Source of the DNA: Chamaelirium japonicum
Taxonomy: Eukaryota > Streptophyta > Magnoliopsida > Liliales > Melanthiaceae
Direction of reading: 5' to 3'
DNA length: 64,000 nucleotides
Assembly: GCA_947650365.1 (NCBI GenBank)
Contig: OX393549.1
Coordinates: forward strand, 35,752,335-35,816,334
The first letter of the stretch is position 1. The number at the start of each line of letters is the position of its first letter. The notes under the pieces were generated by a model. That model saw only the letters and a program-made list of their open reading frames with translations. It was not told the DNA's origin and ran no database searches. Made by a program: the position numbers and the translations under genes. Below are positions 35,240 through 45,370 of this stretch, piece after piece.

Positions 35240-37380
35240 CCAAACGGTTTTGACTCACATCGCGTCCACATGTTGCTCGAATGCCATGGTAGGTATTGCC
35301 TTGGTAAAAGGATCAGCAACATTATCTACAGATGCAATCTGTGTCACCCTTACTCACCCTTGCTTTTGAAACTACCAAATCAAGTAGAATTTGCGATCGA
35401 TCTGCTTTCCCTTCTGGTATTGTCTTGGCTCCTTGGCTTGTGCTACCGCTCCACTATTGTCGTAGTAAAGCACAATAGGTAACTGAGCGTCTGGTACACA
35501 CCCTAAATTCGTAAAGAATTTCTTGAGCTATACCGCCTCTTTGGCTACCTTGCACGCTGCAACGTACTCAGCCTATATGGTAGAGTCCGCGATGCATTTC
35601 TACTTCACACTCTGCCAACTAACTGCTCCTCTTCCTAATATAAATACAAATCCTGATATCGATTTTCTAGATTCTAAATCTGACATAAAGTTAGAATCTG
35701 TATATCCCATCGGTGTCAGTTCCTATGCAGTGTAGACCAACTCATAGTTCCTTATTCTATGAAGGTACTTGAGTATACACTTCACAGCTGTCCAGTGATC
35801 TGGACCCGGATTCGACTGAAACCGACTCATCATGCCTACTACGAAACAGATATCTGGCCTTGTACAATGCATAGCATATATTAGACTACCTACTACCAAA
35901 GCATAAGATATCTTCTGTATTTTTGCTCTCTCCTCAGGTGTCTCAGGACATTGATCCTTAGACAGTTTTATACCATATCTAAATGGCACAAAACCCTTCT
36001 TTGAGTTTTGCATGTCAAACCTAGCCACAACCTTATCTATATACGCGACCTGTGACAATGACCTTGATCCCTAAAACATAACTCACTTCACCTAGATCTT
36101 TCATATCGAATTATGTTGACAATCAGACTTTTACCATTGACAATATTCCAACATCATTCCCAATGAGCAAAATATCGTCTACGTAAAGTATCAAATACAC
36201 CACTGTAGTTTTATCACTCCTCTTATATACACATGGTTCATCCTCGTTTTGAGTAAATCCATATGACTGGATTGCTTGATCAAAATGAATGTTCCAACTT
36301 CTAGATACTTACTTTAGTCTATAAATTGACTTCTGTAACTTGCAAACTAGATGCTCCTGACCCTCTGACTCAAAACCTGGTGGCTATATCATATATATGT
36401 CTTCTTTCAAATCTCCATTGAAGAATGCTATCTTGACCTATATTTGCCAGATCTTCCAGTTGTAATGGGCTGTAATACATAGGAGGATCCGAATAGACTT
36501 TATCATAGCTACCAGCGAGAAGGTTTTGTCAAAGTCGATTCCTTCTCTCTGGGTATAACCCTTGGCAAGTAATTTAGCTTTATAAGTCTCAATGGAACCA
36601 TCGGATCCTCTCTTCTTTTTTTATACCCACTTACACCCAATATGTTTAATATTGGATAATGGTGTAACAAGAGTCCAGACAGCGTTATGGGATATTGATG
36701 CAATTTCTACTAGGGGTGTTCATCGGTTCGGGTTGACCCGCCAAACCGAACCAAACCTATCTATTTGGTTCGGTTTGGATCGGGTATTTTTGACCGTTCA
36801 GTTTGGTTCGGTTCCAAAAAAAAAAAACCCGCTATGGTCGGTTCGGTTCTGGGTTGTGAGTTTTTTAACCCGAACCAACCCAACCCGAACCATAGGTACT
36901 ATACCCTCAGTAGTTACTACTATACAGTGTATAATCTCACTAATAAAGTGAATGGTGTTACCCACATAATTACAAGCACCCCCAAATCCCAACTTATGAA
37001 ATATCTCAAAGTGAAAAATTAAGGATATTACTAGTAATTTTATAGGGGCAAATAGTAGCACCCAAAGTTAAAGACTTAAAAATAAAATCTGAACCAACTC
37101 AGCGGCTCAACCATTCACGCCTCACGGTGTGATGACGAGCAATTTGAAAAACCCACAGAACCGAACCGAACCAAACCGAACTTTTCAGGTTTGGTTTGGT
37201 TCGGTTTTTACCAAGGAATGGTTTGGTTCGGTTCCATTTTCTAGAGAACCAATCAAATTCGGTTCGGTTCCAAATTTATCAAAAAACCAAACCAACCCGA
37301 ACCATGAACACCCCTAATTTCTACCTCTATGGCTTTTTGCCAGTCAGAGCTATCAGAAGCTCTCACTGCCTCATTGTAGC
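35240..37380 (-). pseudogene. copia reverse transcriptase-RNase H, broken
   Basis: Reading the minus strand: NEAVRASDSSDWQKAIEVE near 37,380-37,325, interrupted by the hAT-type MITE. It continues with NAVWTLVTP, KAKLLAKGYTQREGIDFDKT, a PPGFE motif, VCKLQKSIYRLK and the catalytic LILYVDDILLIGND (about 36,170-36,200). RNase H follows with YALVVGSLIYAMHCTRPDI and SGFVFILG near 35,940-35,600. At least half a dozen stops and shifts interrupt it, so no product is expected, although the catalytic YVDD is retained. Confidence 0.8.
36711..37316. mobile_element. hAT-type MITE nested in the copia reverse transcriptase, duplication ATTTCTAC
   Basis: Perfect ends TAGGGGTGTTCAT... and ...ATGAACACCCCTA. 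ATTTCTAC is directly repeated at 36,703-36,710 and 37,317-37,324. The interior is filled with GGTTCGGTT / AACCGAACC words near each end. Length is 606 bp, non-coding. It inserted after the copia element and shares the end motif with the copy at 15.5-16.0 kb. Confidence 0.9.
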
Positions 37381-38482
37381 TCAGTGGATCATCCTCCTGA
37401 CCCTCTTGATCAACCAATAAGTTTTCTCCATAGAAGCTCTGATGCTTCTTCCACTACGACGAGGTGGTAGTGGTGTTACAAGATGAATAGGTGCTACATT
37501 ATCTGGTATATTAGTATCTGTAATGTCAGCTCTCACTATGTTTTCGGATGCGCTCTCTGTACTAGTACCCAGTAGTTCATCTAGAACCACCTTACTAGAA
37601 GGCTTGTGGTCCATATTATAATCCTGCTCTAGAAAAATGATATTCGTAGAAATGATTACCTTCTTTTCCTCAGAATCATAAAATAGTCCACCTTTGGCCT
37701 CTTTCGGATACCCTACAAATAGATATGTTTTAGACTTTGGCTCCATCTTATCCCTCTTGTTTATCCATATATACAAGACATCCATATATTTTGAAATACT
37801 GTAGAGTTGGCTTTTGTCTTGACTGCAGTTCTCTAGGGGTCTGAGGCACTGATTTAGGAGGAACATGGTCCAGAACATATACTGCTGTCTGTAAGGCGTA
37901 TCTCCAAAAGACTGTTGGTAAACTGGCATAACTCATCATGCTGCGAACCATGTCTAGCAAGGTTCGATTCCTTTTCTCAGAAACTCTATTCTGTTGTGGG
38001 GTTCCTAGAGCAGTTAACAGGGATTTTATCCCATGCTCCATTATATACCCAAGCAACTCGTCAGATAGATACTCACCTCCTTGATCAAATTGAAGAGTTT
38101 TTATACATTTGTTTGTCTACTTTTCTACTTCAGCCTTGAACTCTTTGAACATATCAAAGGATTCCGACTTCCGATGTATCAGGTAAATGTAACCATATCT
38201 TGAGAAATTATCAGTAAAAGTAATGAAATACTCATGGCCTCCTATCGCCTTGATGTTTATGGGTCTATATACATCTGAATGGATTAACTCTAATATCTCA
38301 GTGGCTCTCACTCCCTTACTATTAAAAGTCATTCCGGTCATCTTGCCTTCTAGGCAGGATTCACAGGTGGGAAGGATCTCCGTAGGATCTGTTTCCAGAA
38401 GTCCAGTCTTCACCATCATATGAATCCTGTCTAAGCCAATATGCCCAAGTCGTAAGTACCACAATTGCATTAAAATTTTCAA
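37381..38482 (-). pseudogene. copia integrase, broken
   Basis: On the minus strand: pre-integrase zinc region (LWYLRLGHIGLDRI ... TCESCLEGKMT), first catalytic Asp in ELIHSDV, TFTDNFSRYGYIYL, then a TAG at 38,119-38,117. The frame continues to QFDQGGEYL and RVSEKRNRTLLDMVRSM, which carries the catalytic Glu. After about 37,770 the frame changes and the C-terminal part continues as SKTYLFVGYPKEAKGG and LPPRRSGR. The DDE residues are present; one stop and one frame change break the chain. Confidence 0.8.
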
Positions 38483-38571
38483 AGGTTTCTTATGTTAGAT
38501 GAATTAACATTAAATACTGAAATCATTATATTATCCTTTTCAAAATTAGGATTGATAACATAGAGATTATT

Positions 38572-39412
38572 TTAAACCATTCCTTTTATTATCAAAGTTC
38601 CATTCAGCTTAAACGATACACTAGAAGAATCAAAATAAACTGAATAATCTTTATTAACTAAAGATGAAACATAAATCAAATTACGTCTCAAAGACAGTAC
38701 ATAAAAAACATATCTAAGAGTCAAAGTCTTATTATTTAAAAAACTAAGAATAACATCTCCAACAGCTTCAGCAGCAGTCACGACCTTAGTTCCCATACTC
38801 AAGGTCACCTCTCTATCAAGCAACCTTTTACTTTTTCAAAACCCCTGAAGAGAGTTACAGGCATAGTTAGTGGATGCTGAATCTTACAGTCCAACTTGTT
38901 TAAGTTAAAGTTGGTGACAAAGCCTTCAAAAGCTCCAGACAGTGATGAAAGGAGGATGTCTGTCACCACCTCTCCTTCTAGTAAAATATCTATAGTTGGT
39001 AGTTCGATCTGAAACCTAAACATTTTCAGTATGTGTTTCCGAACTAGCATCCCATCAAATATCTTAGTGTCGACGAGTTTCTTGATGGTGAGGTATCGTG
39101 TAATGTGATTGTGACCCTCAAACATCTTCTTCAAGTACAATATTATATCAGAAGCATCGAGCATTTCCTCGACTTGCTTCTGTAGAGTTGTTTGCAAGGA
39201 TGCTATTATATAGTATTTACATATTTCATTAGATTTCTTCCAGTCAGTAAACGCCTTTAATTGTGCCTCTGTGGCATTGGGTCTTGGCAAATCTAGCTCA
39301 AGGTCATTCAGGGCTGCCATATATTTACCAATCCTCAAGACTAGGTACAGGTTGCGCTTCCAGTCCTCATAGTTAGGACCGCTAAGTTTGACATGGGGTC
39401 TAACTTGGTCAT
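38572..39412 (-). pseudogene. copia gag and protease remnant
   Basis: From about 39,412 on the minus strand the frame reads HVKLSGPNYEDWKRNLYLVL, a typical plant copia gag start, followed by EEMLDASDIILYLKKMF and VTDILLSSLSGAFEGFV. The CCHC zinc knuckle and the protease active-site motif (DSGAT in the family) are absent. The sequence jumps near 38,815 to the C-terminal protease part (TLSMGTKVVTAAEAVGDV, YVFYVLSLRRNLIYVSSLV). A deletion therefore removed the gag-protease junction. Confidence 0.8.
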
Positions 39413-39499
39413 CTAAAAATAAAAGATTGAATTATGAGAATGCATGAAAAATTATTTTATGGATTTTTAAAATAAGCTAATTATATCCAAATGTCAGCG

Positions 39500-39890
39500 C
39501 ACTACAACAAAAATGCCTTTACTTGACGCTTTGATTTTAGTCTTTCTTGATGGTTTTAAGTAAACCGTCAAAAAAGATGGTTTTGTTGACGGTCCAAATA
39601 TAAAGCCCAAGAAGGAACCATATGAGTTGACGGTTTCGTAATAAACCGTCAAGAAAGAAGTTTATTACTTGACGCTTATTAAAAAAGGTCAAGTAATCTT
39701 AATATTTCTTGATAGTATATATAAAACCCTCAAGGAAGATTCATGGTTTCTTGACATTTTTAAATAAACTATCATCTAATTCTCAAAGTTAGCTTGGAGA
39801 TAACAAAACCGTCAATAAAGGTGTTATTACTTGACATTTATTACAGAACCGTTGATAAAGCCACCATCAGTAAAAAAAGGTTTTGGGGTT
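39500..39890. mobile_element. CACTA-type terminal fragment
   Basis: Starts CACTACAACAAAAATG, a typical CACTA (En/Spm) end, followed by many sub-terminal TTGACGG / CCGTCAA words in both orientations, as CACTA sub-terminal regions show. No second terminus is found before the next element. Confidence 0.6.
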
Positions 39891-39893
39891 CGG

Positions 39894-41327
39894 GTAGGGG
39901 TGTCAACGGGTCGGGTTCGTGTCGTGTCTAGTTTTGGGTCGTGTCCAAAACCCCTAGACCTAGACCCGACCCGTTTAAGTAATCATGTCTAGATCCTAAA
40001 CCCATACTCGACTTGTTTATAAATGGCGGGTAGACCTGATAAGACCCGTTAGACCCGTTTACCACACAACGGGTCTATTCAATTGACCTGATCCGACCCA
40101 ATCCGACCCGACCCGACTTGACCCGATAGACCCACTGGTACTATATAATACACCATCAGATTGCAGGTAGACCCGACCCGACACGACCCATTGAATTTTA
40201 AACGAGTCTTACTGGGTCTACCGTATCCAGACCCTAAACATGGACCCGACCCGTTTAACCCTGACCTAGACCCGTTGGTCGCGGAGGAGGATGGGAGGAG
40301 GAGGGTGGATGACCTAGGGGTGTCGGTGCGCTCGCCAGTGCTCTGGCGAGGGGCAGGTCGGGATGCTTCAATCTTCTCCCTCGATCTCTTCTCCTTCTCT
40401 CTCTGCCTCTCGTTCTCTCTCTCCTCTCGTTCTCTCTCTATCTCGTTCTCTCCCGTTCTCTCTCTCTCTATATATATATATATGTATATATATCTCTCTC
40501 TAGGTCGGTAAAGAGATGGGGTCGGGGGATAGGGTCGGTTAAGGCTTCCTACTAAGGGGGAGGGGATAAAGGAATGAAGATATGAATTTATCATCCCAAT
40601 CATTCTCATCCGAATTTTAGATTTTAAATAACTGGAGAGGGAGGTCAAGAGAGCTTAAACTATTCTAGGACACCGGGAGGCAGGCTTTAAGGCTGGTCGG
40701 GCTCTGTCCCGAGCCCTGAACCGGGCTCGGTTGGAATCCGGGTGTGATTCGTCCACTAACCGAGTTAAAAAGAATAATCACCCGTAACTATTAAACCGGA
40801 AGTCAGAATAGAGACCAAGAGGATTCATTGAAAAGGTCTCATCAACACGAAGGCGTCAGCGCTTGATACATAAATTTCTAACTTTTGGATCTCTCGAAAA
40901 GAAGGAAAGAATCCAAAACTTAAAATAGAAATAACTATTCACTTGTGTGTCGGGTCGACCCTAACTCAGGCTCATTGGAAGGCTCTCTCAGAGCCTCATC
41001 TAACGGAACATGTTTCGTTACGATCCGATCACCCAATCTCTTATGGAAAACAAAACGGCTTCGACTGTCGACCAATTATTATTTTTCTAGGGTTTATATG
41101 TCGGGCTGCCGAAACTGGCTGCGCATACTCCTGATCGTTGCACGGAATGCACCATCGTGACATGCTCGAAGTTACAGAGAATGTGAACGTAAAACATCCC
41201 ATAGGTTTACGATCCATTTATTTAGAAAAAGCCCAAAGAAAATGTCTGGCTGTAAAAAGACGAAACTAGCCATATAGGATTTTTATTATTCTCAAATCTA
41301 ACACCACAGGTGTTACACCAATACACC
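39894..41327. other. mixed repeat debris between copia gag and its 5' LTR remnant
   Basis: TAGGGGTGTCAACGGGTCGGG at 39,894 is a hAT-type left end; no matching right end was found. GACCCG-rich words fill 39,900-40,270. CT and TA microsatellites lie at 40,385-40,500. The span 40,680-41,327 is unlike the intact LTR and unrecognised. The copia primer-binding site expected here was not seen. Confidence 0.45.
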
Positions 41328-41804
41328 GTGGTTTTGGATCACGTATTTGGATCCTCACACATTGGTGTACCAAAGCACCACTCAACTGGTTAGTCCATTA
41401 GACGTGGCTCTTTAGGGTTTATGATCGTTTTACCCTAAGTAGAAATACGGCTTAGTGTACCAATGTCTGCTCACTGATCTGTACACCATGTTAGTTTCGT
41501 TCGGCCATAGATACTGTACCTGGTGATGACCATGGTGAAGACTTTCCATGCACTGTCATCCCCAATAACTTATCATGATGAGGCGACCAACCTGATCATA
41601 GCTGCAAACCTATTTAGATTACATGAGATCAATCCATTCAGTCTTGAACTCAGTGGACTACCATATGTAACCATGGCTCTCTGTTCTTAAAAGAACACGT
41701 AAATATATTACGTACCAATATGCATCCAATATAATAACTATCAACCTTTATTTATTAGATCGAAACATAAAGTTTTACAAGCTTAGAACACATCAATTTT
41801 AACA
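41328..41804 (-). repeat. 5' LTR remnant of the copia element
   Basis: Aligns with 34,748-35,218 throughout (CACCGTGGTTTTGGATCA, CACTGATCTGTACAC, CATGCACTGTCATCCCCAA, TATTTATTAGATC). About 1.6 kb of the LTR left part is missing. Differences are frequent (roughly one in ten), so the insertion is old. Confidence 0.8.
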
Positions 41805-42033
41805 GTTGGTAGGAGACACCTGGAAGCCATGTGGCCTTCCACCCCCCTACTGATATCGACGATAGGAATGGCCTCCATTACTATATACCCGAGATCTTTT
41901 GCTTCTGTTGTCAAAGATCCAACCCCGGTGTGCTTCAATCGTCGCATCGAAGAGATCAAGTGTATCCAAGACCCCCCTTTATTAAGGGGCCGGGGGTTGG
42001 CCTTTATCTTGCCTTCACCGTGGAGAATGATAC
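41805..42033 (-). other. host segment between the copia and gypsy insertions
   Basis: Non-repetitive DNA left from the pre-insertion locus. On the minus strand it is open throughout (GSLTTEAKDLGYIVMEAIPI). The frame appears to continue across both rejoined empty sites, ending at a TAA at 33,038-33,036. I do not recognise the product. The last five bases GATAC are the gypsy target duplication. Confidence 0.4.
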
Positions 42034-42741
42034 TGTGGGTGCAAATTTTGGCAAGAAGTATGCAAACAGCGGGACCCACCGGCCCCGCCTGGTGGGCCCC
42101 CGAAGACAATAGCGGGACCCACCGGCCCCGCCTGGTGGGCCCCCGAAGACAACAGCGGGACCCACCGGCCCCGCCTGGTGGGCCCCCGAAGACAACAGCG
42201 GGACCCACCCGCCCTGCCTGGTGGGCCCCCAAAGACGACAGTGGAGCCCACCAGCTTTACCTAGAGGATCCCCAGATACAACAGCAGAAACCGCCATTTA
42301 CCCCGGAATTCCTCCCCGGGAATTCTATAAATAGCAGAGCCTTCAAATGTAAAAGGATCCGAAATTTCTGAGATCCACTCTGAGATCTGATTTTCAGAAT
42401 CCAGAGCTCTGGAATTTCTCAGTTTCCCATCTTCCACCTCTCTTTGATCTTCTTCTCTCCTTCGAAGAGACCAGAGTGTTTTCAGTGATACTCGCCCTGT
42501 CGAGATCACTTCGATATAAGTATTAGTGAATTCGGGTTGCTCCCTATAGCACGGAGACGTAGGCTTCGGCTGAACTCCGAGATCACATCTCTCGTGTCAA
42601 CTCTCTGATTGCATCTCACTCTGTTAGCATATCGAAAGCAACGACTTCAATCGACAGATCAAACAACGATCTCTTCGACTCGAAACTTCAATTGACTGGT
42701 GAGGCGAAATCTTCGGGTCGGCACGAAGATTTTCCCCCACA
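42034..42741 (+). repeat. 5' LTR of the Tat-type element
   Basis: Begins TGTGGGTGCAAATTT and ends TTCCCCCACA. The U3 part carries a 43-bp tandem repeat (42,068-42,245). A TATA-like word TTCTATAAATAGCAGAG lies at 42,323-42,339, a plausible core promoter about 265 bp after the array starts. Confidence 0.93.
42068..42245. repeat. 43-bp hairpin-forming tandem repeat in U3
   Basis: About four units starting AGCGGGACCCACC at 42,068, 42,111, 42,154 and 42,197, the last one diverged. Each contains CCCACC and GGTGGG separated by GGCCCCGCCT, so each can fold. The same array is at 53,858-54,034 in the 3' LTR. It may modulate the LTR promoter (inference). Confidence 0.9.
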
Positions 42742-42744
42742 GTT

Positions 42745-42760
42745 TGGCGCCATCTGTGGG
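42745..42760 (+). other. primer-binding site
   Basis: TGGCGCCATCTGTGGG begins three bases after the LTR. The TGGCGCC start matches the 3' end of a plant tRNA ending GGCGCCA (tRNA-Asp is the usual primer of such elements). The match beyond that is imperfect. Confidence 0.75.
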
Positions 42761-42905
42761 ATCGAACGAGAAGCTGTGTCCGTTCTACAACTATTATTAG
42801 ATCAGTCAGGTAGACAACTAATCAATAGTCAAACTTCCTCGCCCCCTCGGTTAAACAAACAACCGCTCGGACGCTGGCACTCTCGTTGCACCCTTCGCTT
42901 ACCGA

Positions 42906-44534
42906 ATGGCGAGGACGAAGCACCAGGGTCAACCAGAAGGAAGTAACACGCGTCAACCTCGACCTGAGACTCGATCAATGAGTCAAAGGCTCAATTTCGG
43001 GCAGCCCCTTGCTGCCCCCAATATGGATACTCGATCAGGTAGTGGGAGATCGGTTGATCGACCGATTGCCCCACCTCCTCATCCATCAATAGGGCATACA
43101 ACCCCTGCTCCCACGGAAGACCTTCCCTCAACCTATCAAATCTCGGCGGTCGATTTTCAACTACTTCAATTGGCAAAGCAGAATGCCACCCTCACTGCTG
43201 AGAGGGACACACTCAAGAAGGCAGCCTCTGAGGCTGGAATTGCTCTTCCCATCCCCTCGACTAATGAGAGGGTCGATTGGCCACGACCATCAATCCACTC
43301 TGAGCAACGGAGGTCAATGGGCACCGCTGCCCCCGGGAGAATTCATCGCGACCCAACTCCCTCTGCCGCCCCATGGAAGTAGAGTGTTTGGGATCGTCTC
43401 GACGATGAGTCCTCCCAATCTTCTTCTGGTCGCAACTGCGACAGGAAGGCACCTTCAAAGCTCGATATACCAAGGAAGCACCCGATGAAAGGCGCTCCTT
43501 CAAAGAGTAGAGTCTCCCCTTCCATTCCACTTCAACGTGGACTTGGATCGGACCTTCGACATCGACTTCAACCAGCAAATACTTCAATGCCTGAGCAAGA
43601 CCTTGCGATCTTGCCTCTTGACCCACATCTAGGTCGAGGGCACGGTCGTAGGGATGGGTATTCCTCCGCCGGACCTCTCCATCGAAGTCTCTTCGAGTCA
43701 ACATTTCCAAGGGGATGGAGAACTCCTATCCTCCCCAAATTCAACTGCGTTAAAGGAGATCCGACTCTCCATATACTTGCCTTCAAGTAAGCCTTGACAC
43801 CGCACGAAGAAGAGAACAACGTGCTTTGTCGCACTTTCGCCGGGAGTCTCGATGAGCCGTTACTCGATTGGTATCATAATCTCCGAGCTGGGTCCATCAC
43901 CCAGTTCGGTGTTTTGGCTAACCTTTTTGTGCAGCATTATCAACTCAATCTGAAGCCAGAAAAGAAGCTCGACTTCCTATATCGGCTGAGGATGGGTGCT
44001 GATGAGACTCTCCGCAATTTCACTAGGAGATTTCGCAACGAGCATGATGCCCTCTCTGGAAGACATCTGGATGATGAAGCTATCATGTTGGCTTTCCAGA
44101 ATGCCCTCCGATTCGATCTACACATCTACAACGACTTTATCCGCAATCCCCCTCCTTCTCTGGGTTCTATGTTCGATCGAATCCAGAGGGAGATTGAGGT
44201 TGAAGATGATCAAGTCGCTCGAAAAGGGCGAGAAACGAAGCGAAGACCGGCGGAAAGAGAAGCTCCCAAGTATGCTGCCAAAGCCCACAATGCTGAGGCA
44301 GCAGCCCCTCCAGCCAACAAGCGAGCAAAAAAGATGGACGTCGATCTCCAACGAAGACCACTTTCACCGAGTGGAATTTACCAATCGAGCAGATACTCGA
44401 CCGCGTTCAACACGAGGAGTTCCTTCGAAGGCCCAATCCTCTTCAGCCAAACTCAAAATTCACAGCTGACAAAACGGTCTACTGCGAGTTCCACCAACGT
44501 CATGGCCATCCCACCGATCGGTGCTATCGGCTGA
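42906..44534 (+). pseudogene. Tat gag, interrupted
   Basis: The ATG at 42,906 opens the capsid polyprotein frame. The N-terminal part is disordered and Pro/Arg-rich. A short coiled-coil-like stretch FQLLQLAKQNATLTAERDTL precedes a TAG at 43,380-43,382. The same frame continues to a TAA at 43,788-43,790 and then through the retrotransposon gag core (CRTFAGSLDEPLLDWYHNL, FRNEHDALSGRHLDDEAIM, LRFDLHIYNDF). Beyond 44,333 gag-like sequence, including CEFHQRHGHPTDRC (44,483-44,524), a zinc-knuckle-like motif, lies in the -1 frame. Both stops could be single C-to-T changes of Gln codons. Confidence 0.88.
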
Positions 44535-44554
44535 AATTCCATCTTGAAGACTTA

Positions 44555-45370
44555 TTGCGAGAAGGCCACCTTCAAGAGTTCGTCAAAGGCGGACACGATC
44601 AACGTCGAGCCTCTGCAAAGGGAAAAGAAGCATGTTGGATCCATCAAATCTCCTCCAACCGGCAACCTATCTCTGTGAATGCCAACGTCTTTGGTATTCA
44701 TGGAACATTGCACAATCAAACCTTGACCGGGAAGGAAGTGGATCGGCAAGTTCGACGCATCTTCCATGTTCGTTCTGCTGCGAACAAGGAGGATACCTGG
44801 ATCGAGAAGCCTATCAAAGGTTTGGCTTGGCCATCCATTGTTTTCAACGATTTTGATCTTCAAGGAGTTCATACTCCCCATCGAGACCCCCTGGTCTTGA
44901 AACTCCTCATCAACGGAAACACCGTCAATCGAATCCTCATCGACACCGGGAACTCCATCGATATTATGTTCTCAGATTATTTCAAACGTCTGGAACATAG
45001 ATACTCAAGCCTCGACGTCGTCCCAACTGTGATCACTGGCTTCAACGGCGAACAAAGCATCACGGTGGGCGAATTGAGATTCACTCTCGACCTTAGCCGA
45101 GAGACTCGATTCTCGGTGAGGTTTGCAATTGTCGAAGGAGTATCCAGCTACAACGCCATTCTCGGGCGACCATTCCTCCACCAGATCAATGCCATCTCCT
45201 CTTCTTACCACCAACTCCTCAAGTTTGCAACAGGAGAAGGCATTATCTGCATTCGAGGCGATCAGCAAGCTGGGAGGTCCTGTGAAGCTGCTGCGGCTAA
45301 AACAGATCGAAAAATCAATATTGCTCCTCCAAAGCGGCCACGAGACGAAGCTGGTCCCTCTTCCAAATAG
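44555..45370 (+). pseudogene. Tat aspartic protease region
   Basis: In the pol frame (same as RT and integrase). After the gag tail (EGHLQEFVKGG) comes the active-site motif LIDTGNSIDIMF with its Asp codon at 44,942, and the flap/second-domain region YNAILGRPFLHQINAISSSY. The catalytic Asp-Thr-Gly is intact. The frame ends at TAG 45,368-45,370, after which it continues openly toward RT, so this stop separates protease from polymerase. It could come from a CAG codon by one transition. Confidence 0.85.

Larger units (their letters stand above)
33114..41804 (-). mobile_element. decayed Ty1/copia retrotransposon, target duplication GTTGG
   Basis: Left boundary TGTTGGAAATAATC, right boundary TTTTAACA, with GTTGG directly repeated outside (33,109-33,113 and 41,805-41,809). 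Minus-strand order is 5' LTR remnant (right), gag, protease remnant, integrase, reverse transcriptase, RNase H, purine tract, 3' LTR (left). This is the gag-PR-IN-RT-RH order of Ty1/copia. LTRs of about 2.1 kb and the sequence just inside the 3' LTR suggest a Tork/Angela-like lineage (inference). Several stops and frame changes, a missing protease core, a truncated 5' LTR and two nested small elements show it is old and inactive. Confidence 0.85.

Noticed and set aside
37955-37975. GGTTCGATTCC, the T-arm consensus of tRNA genes
   Set aside because: It lies within the copia integrase coding region, and no acceptor, D or anticodon arms flank it.
41783-42297. Open frames in all directions through the LTR hairpin repeats (also at 53,704-54,086)
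   Set aside because: GC-rich repeat DNA lacks stops by composition, and the frames cross the LTR boundary into unrelated host DNA.
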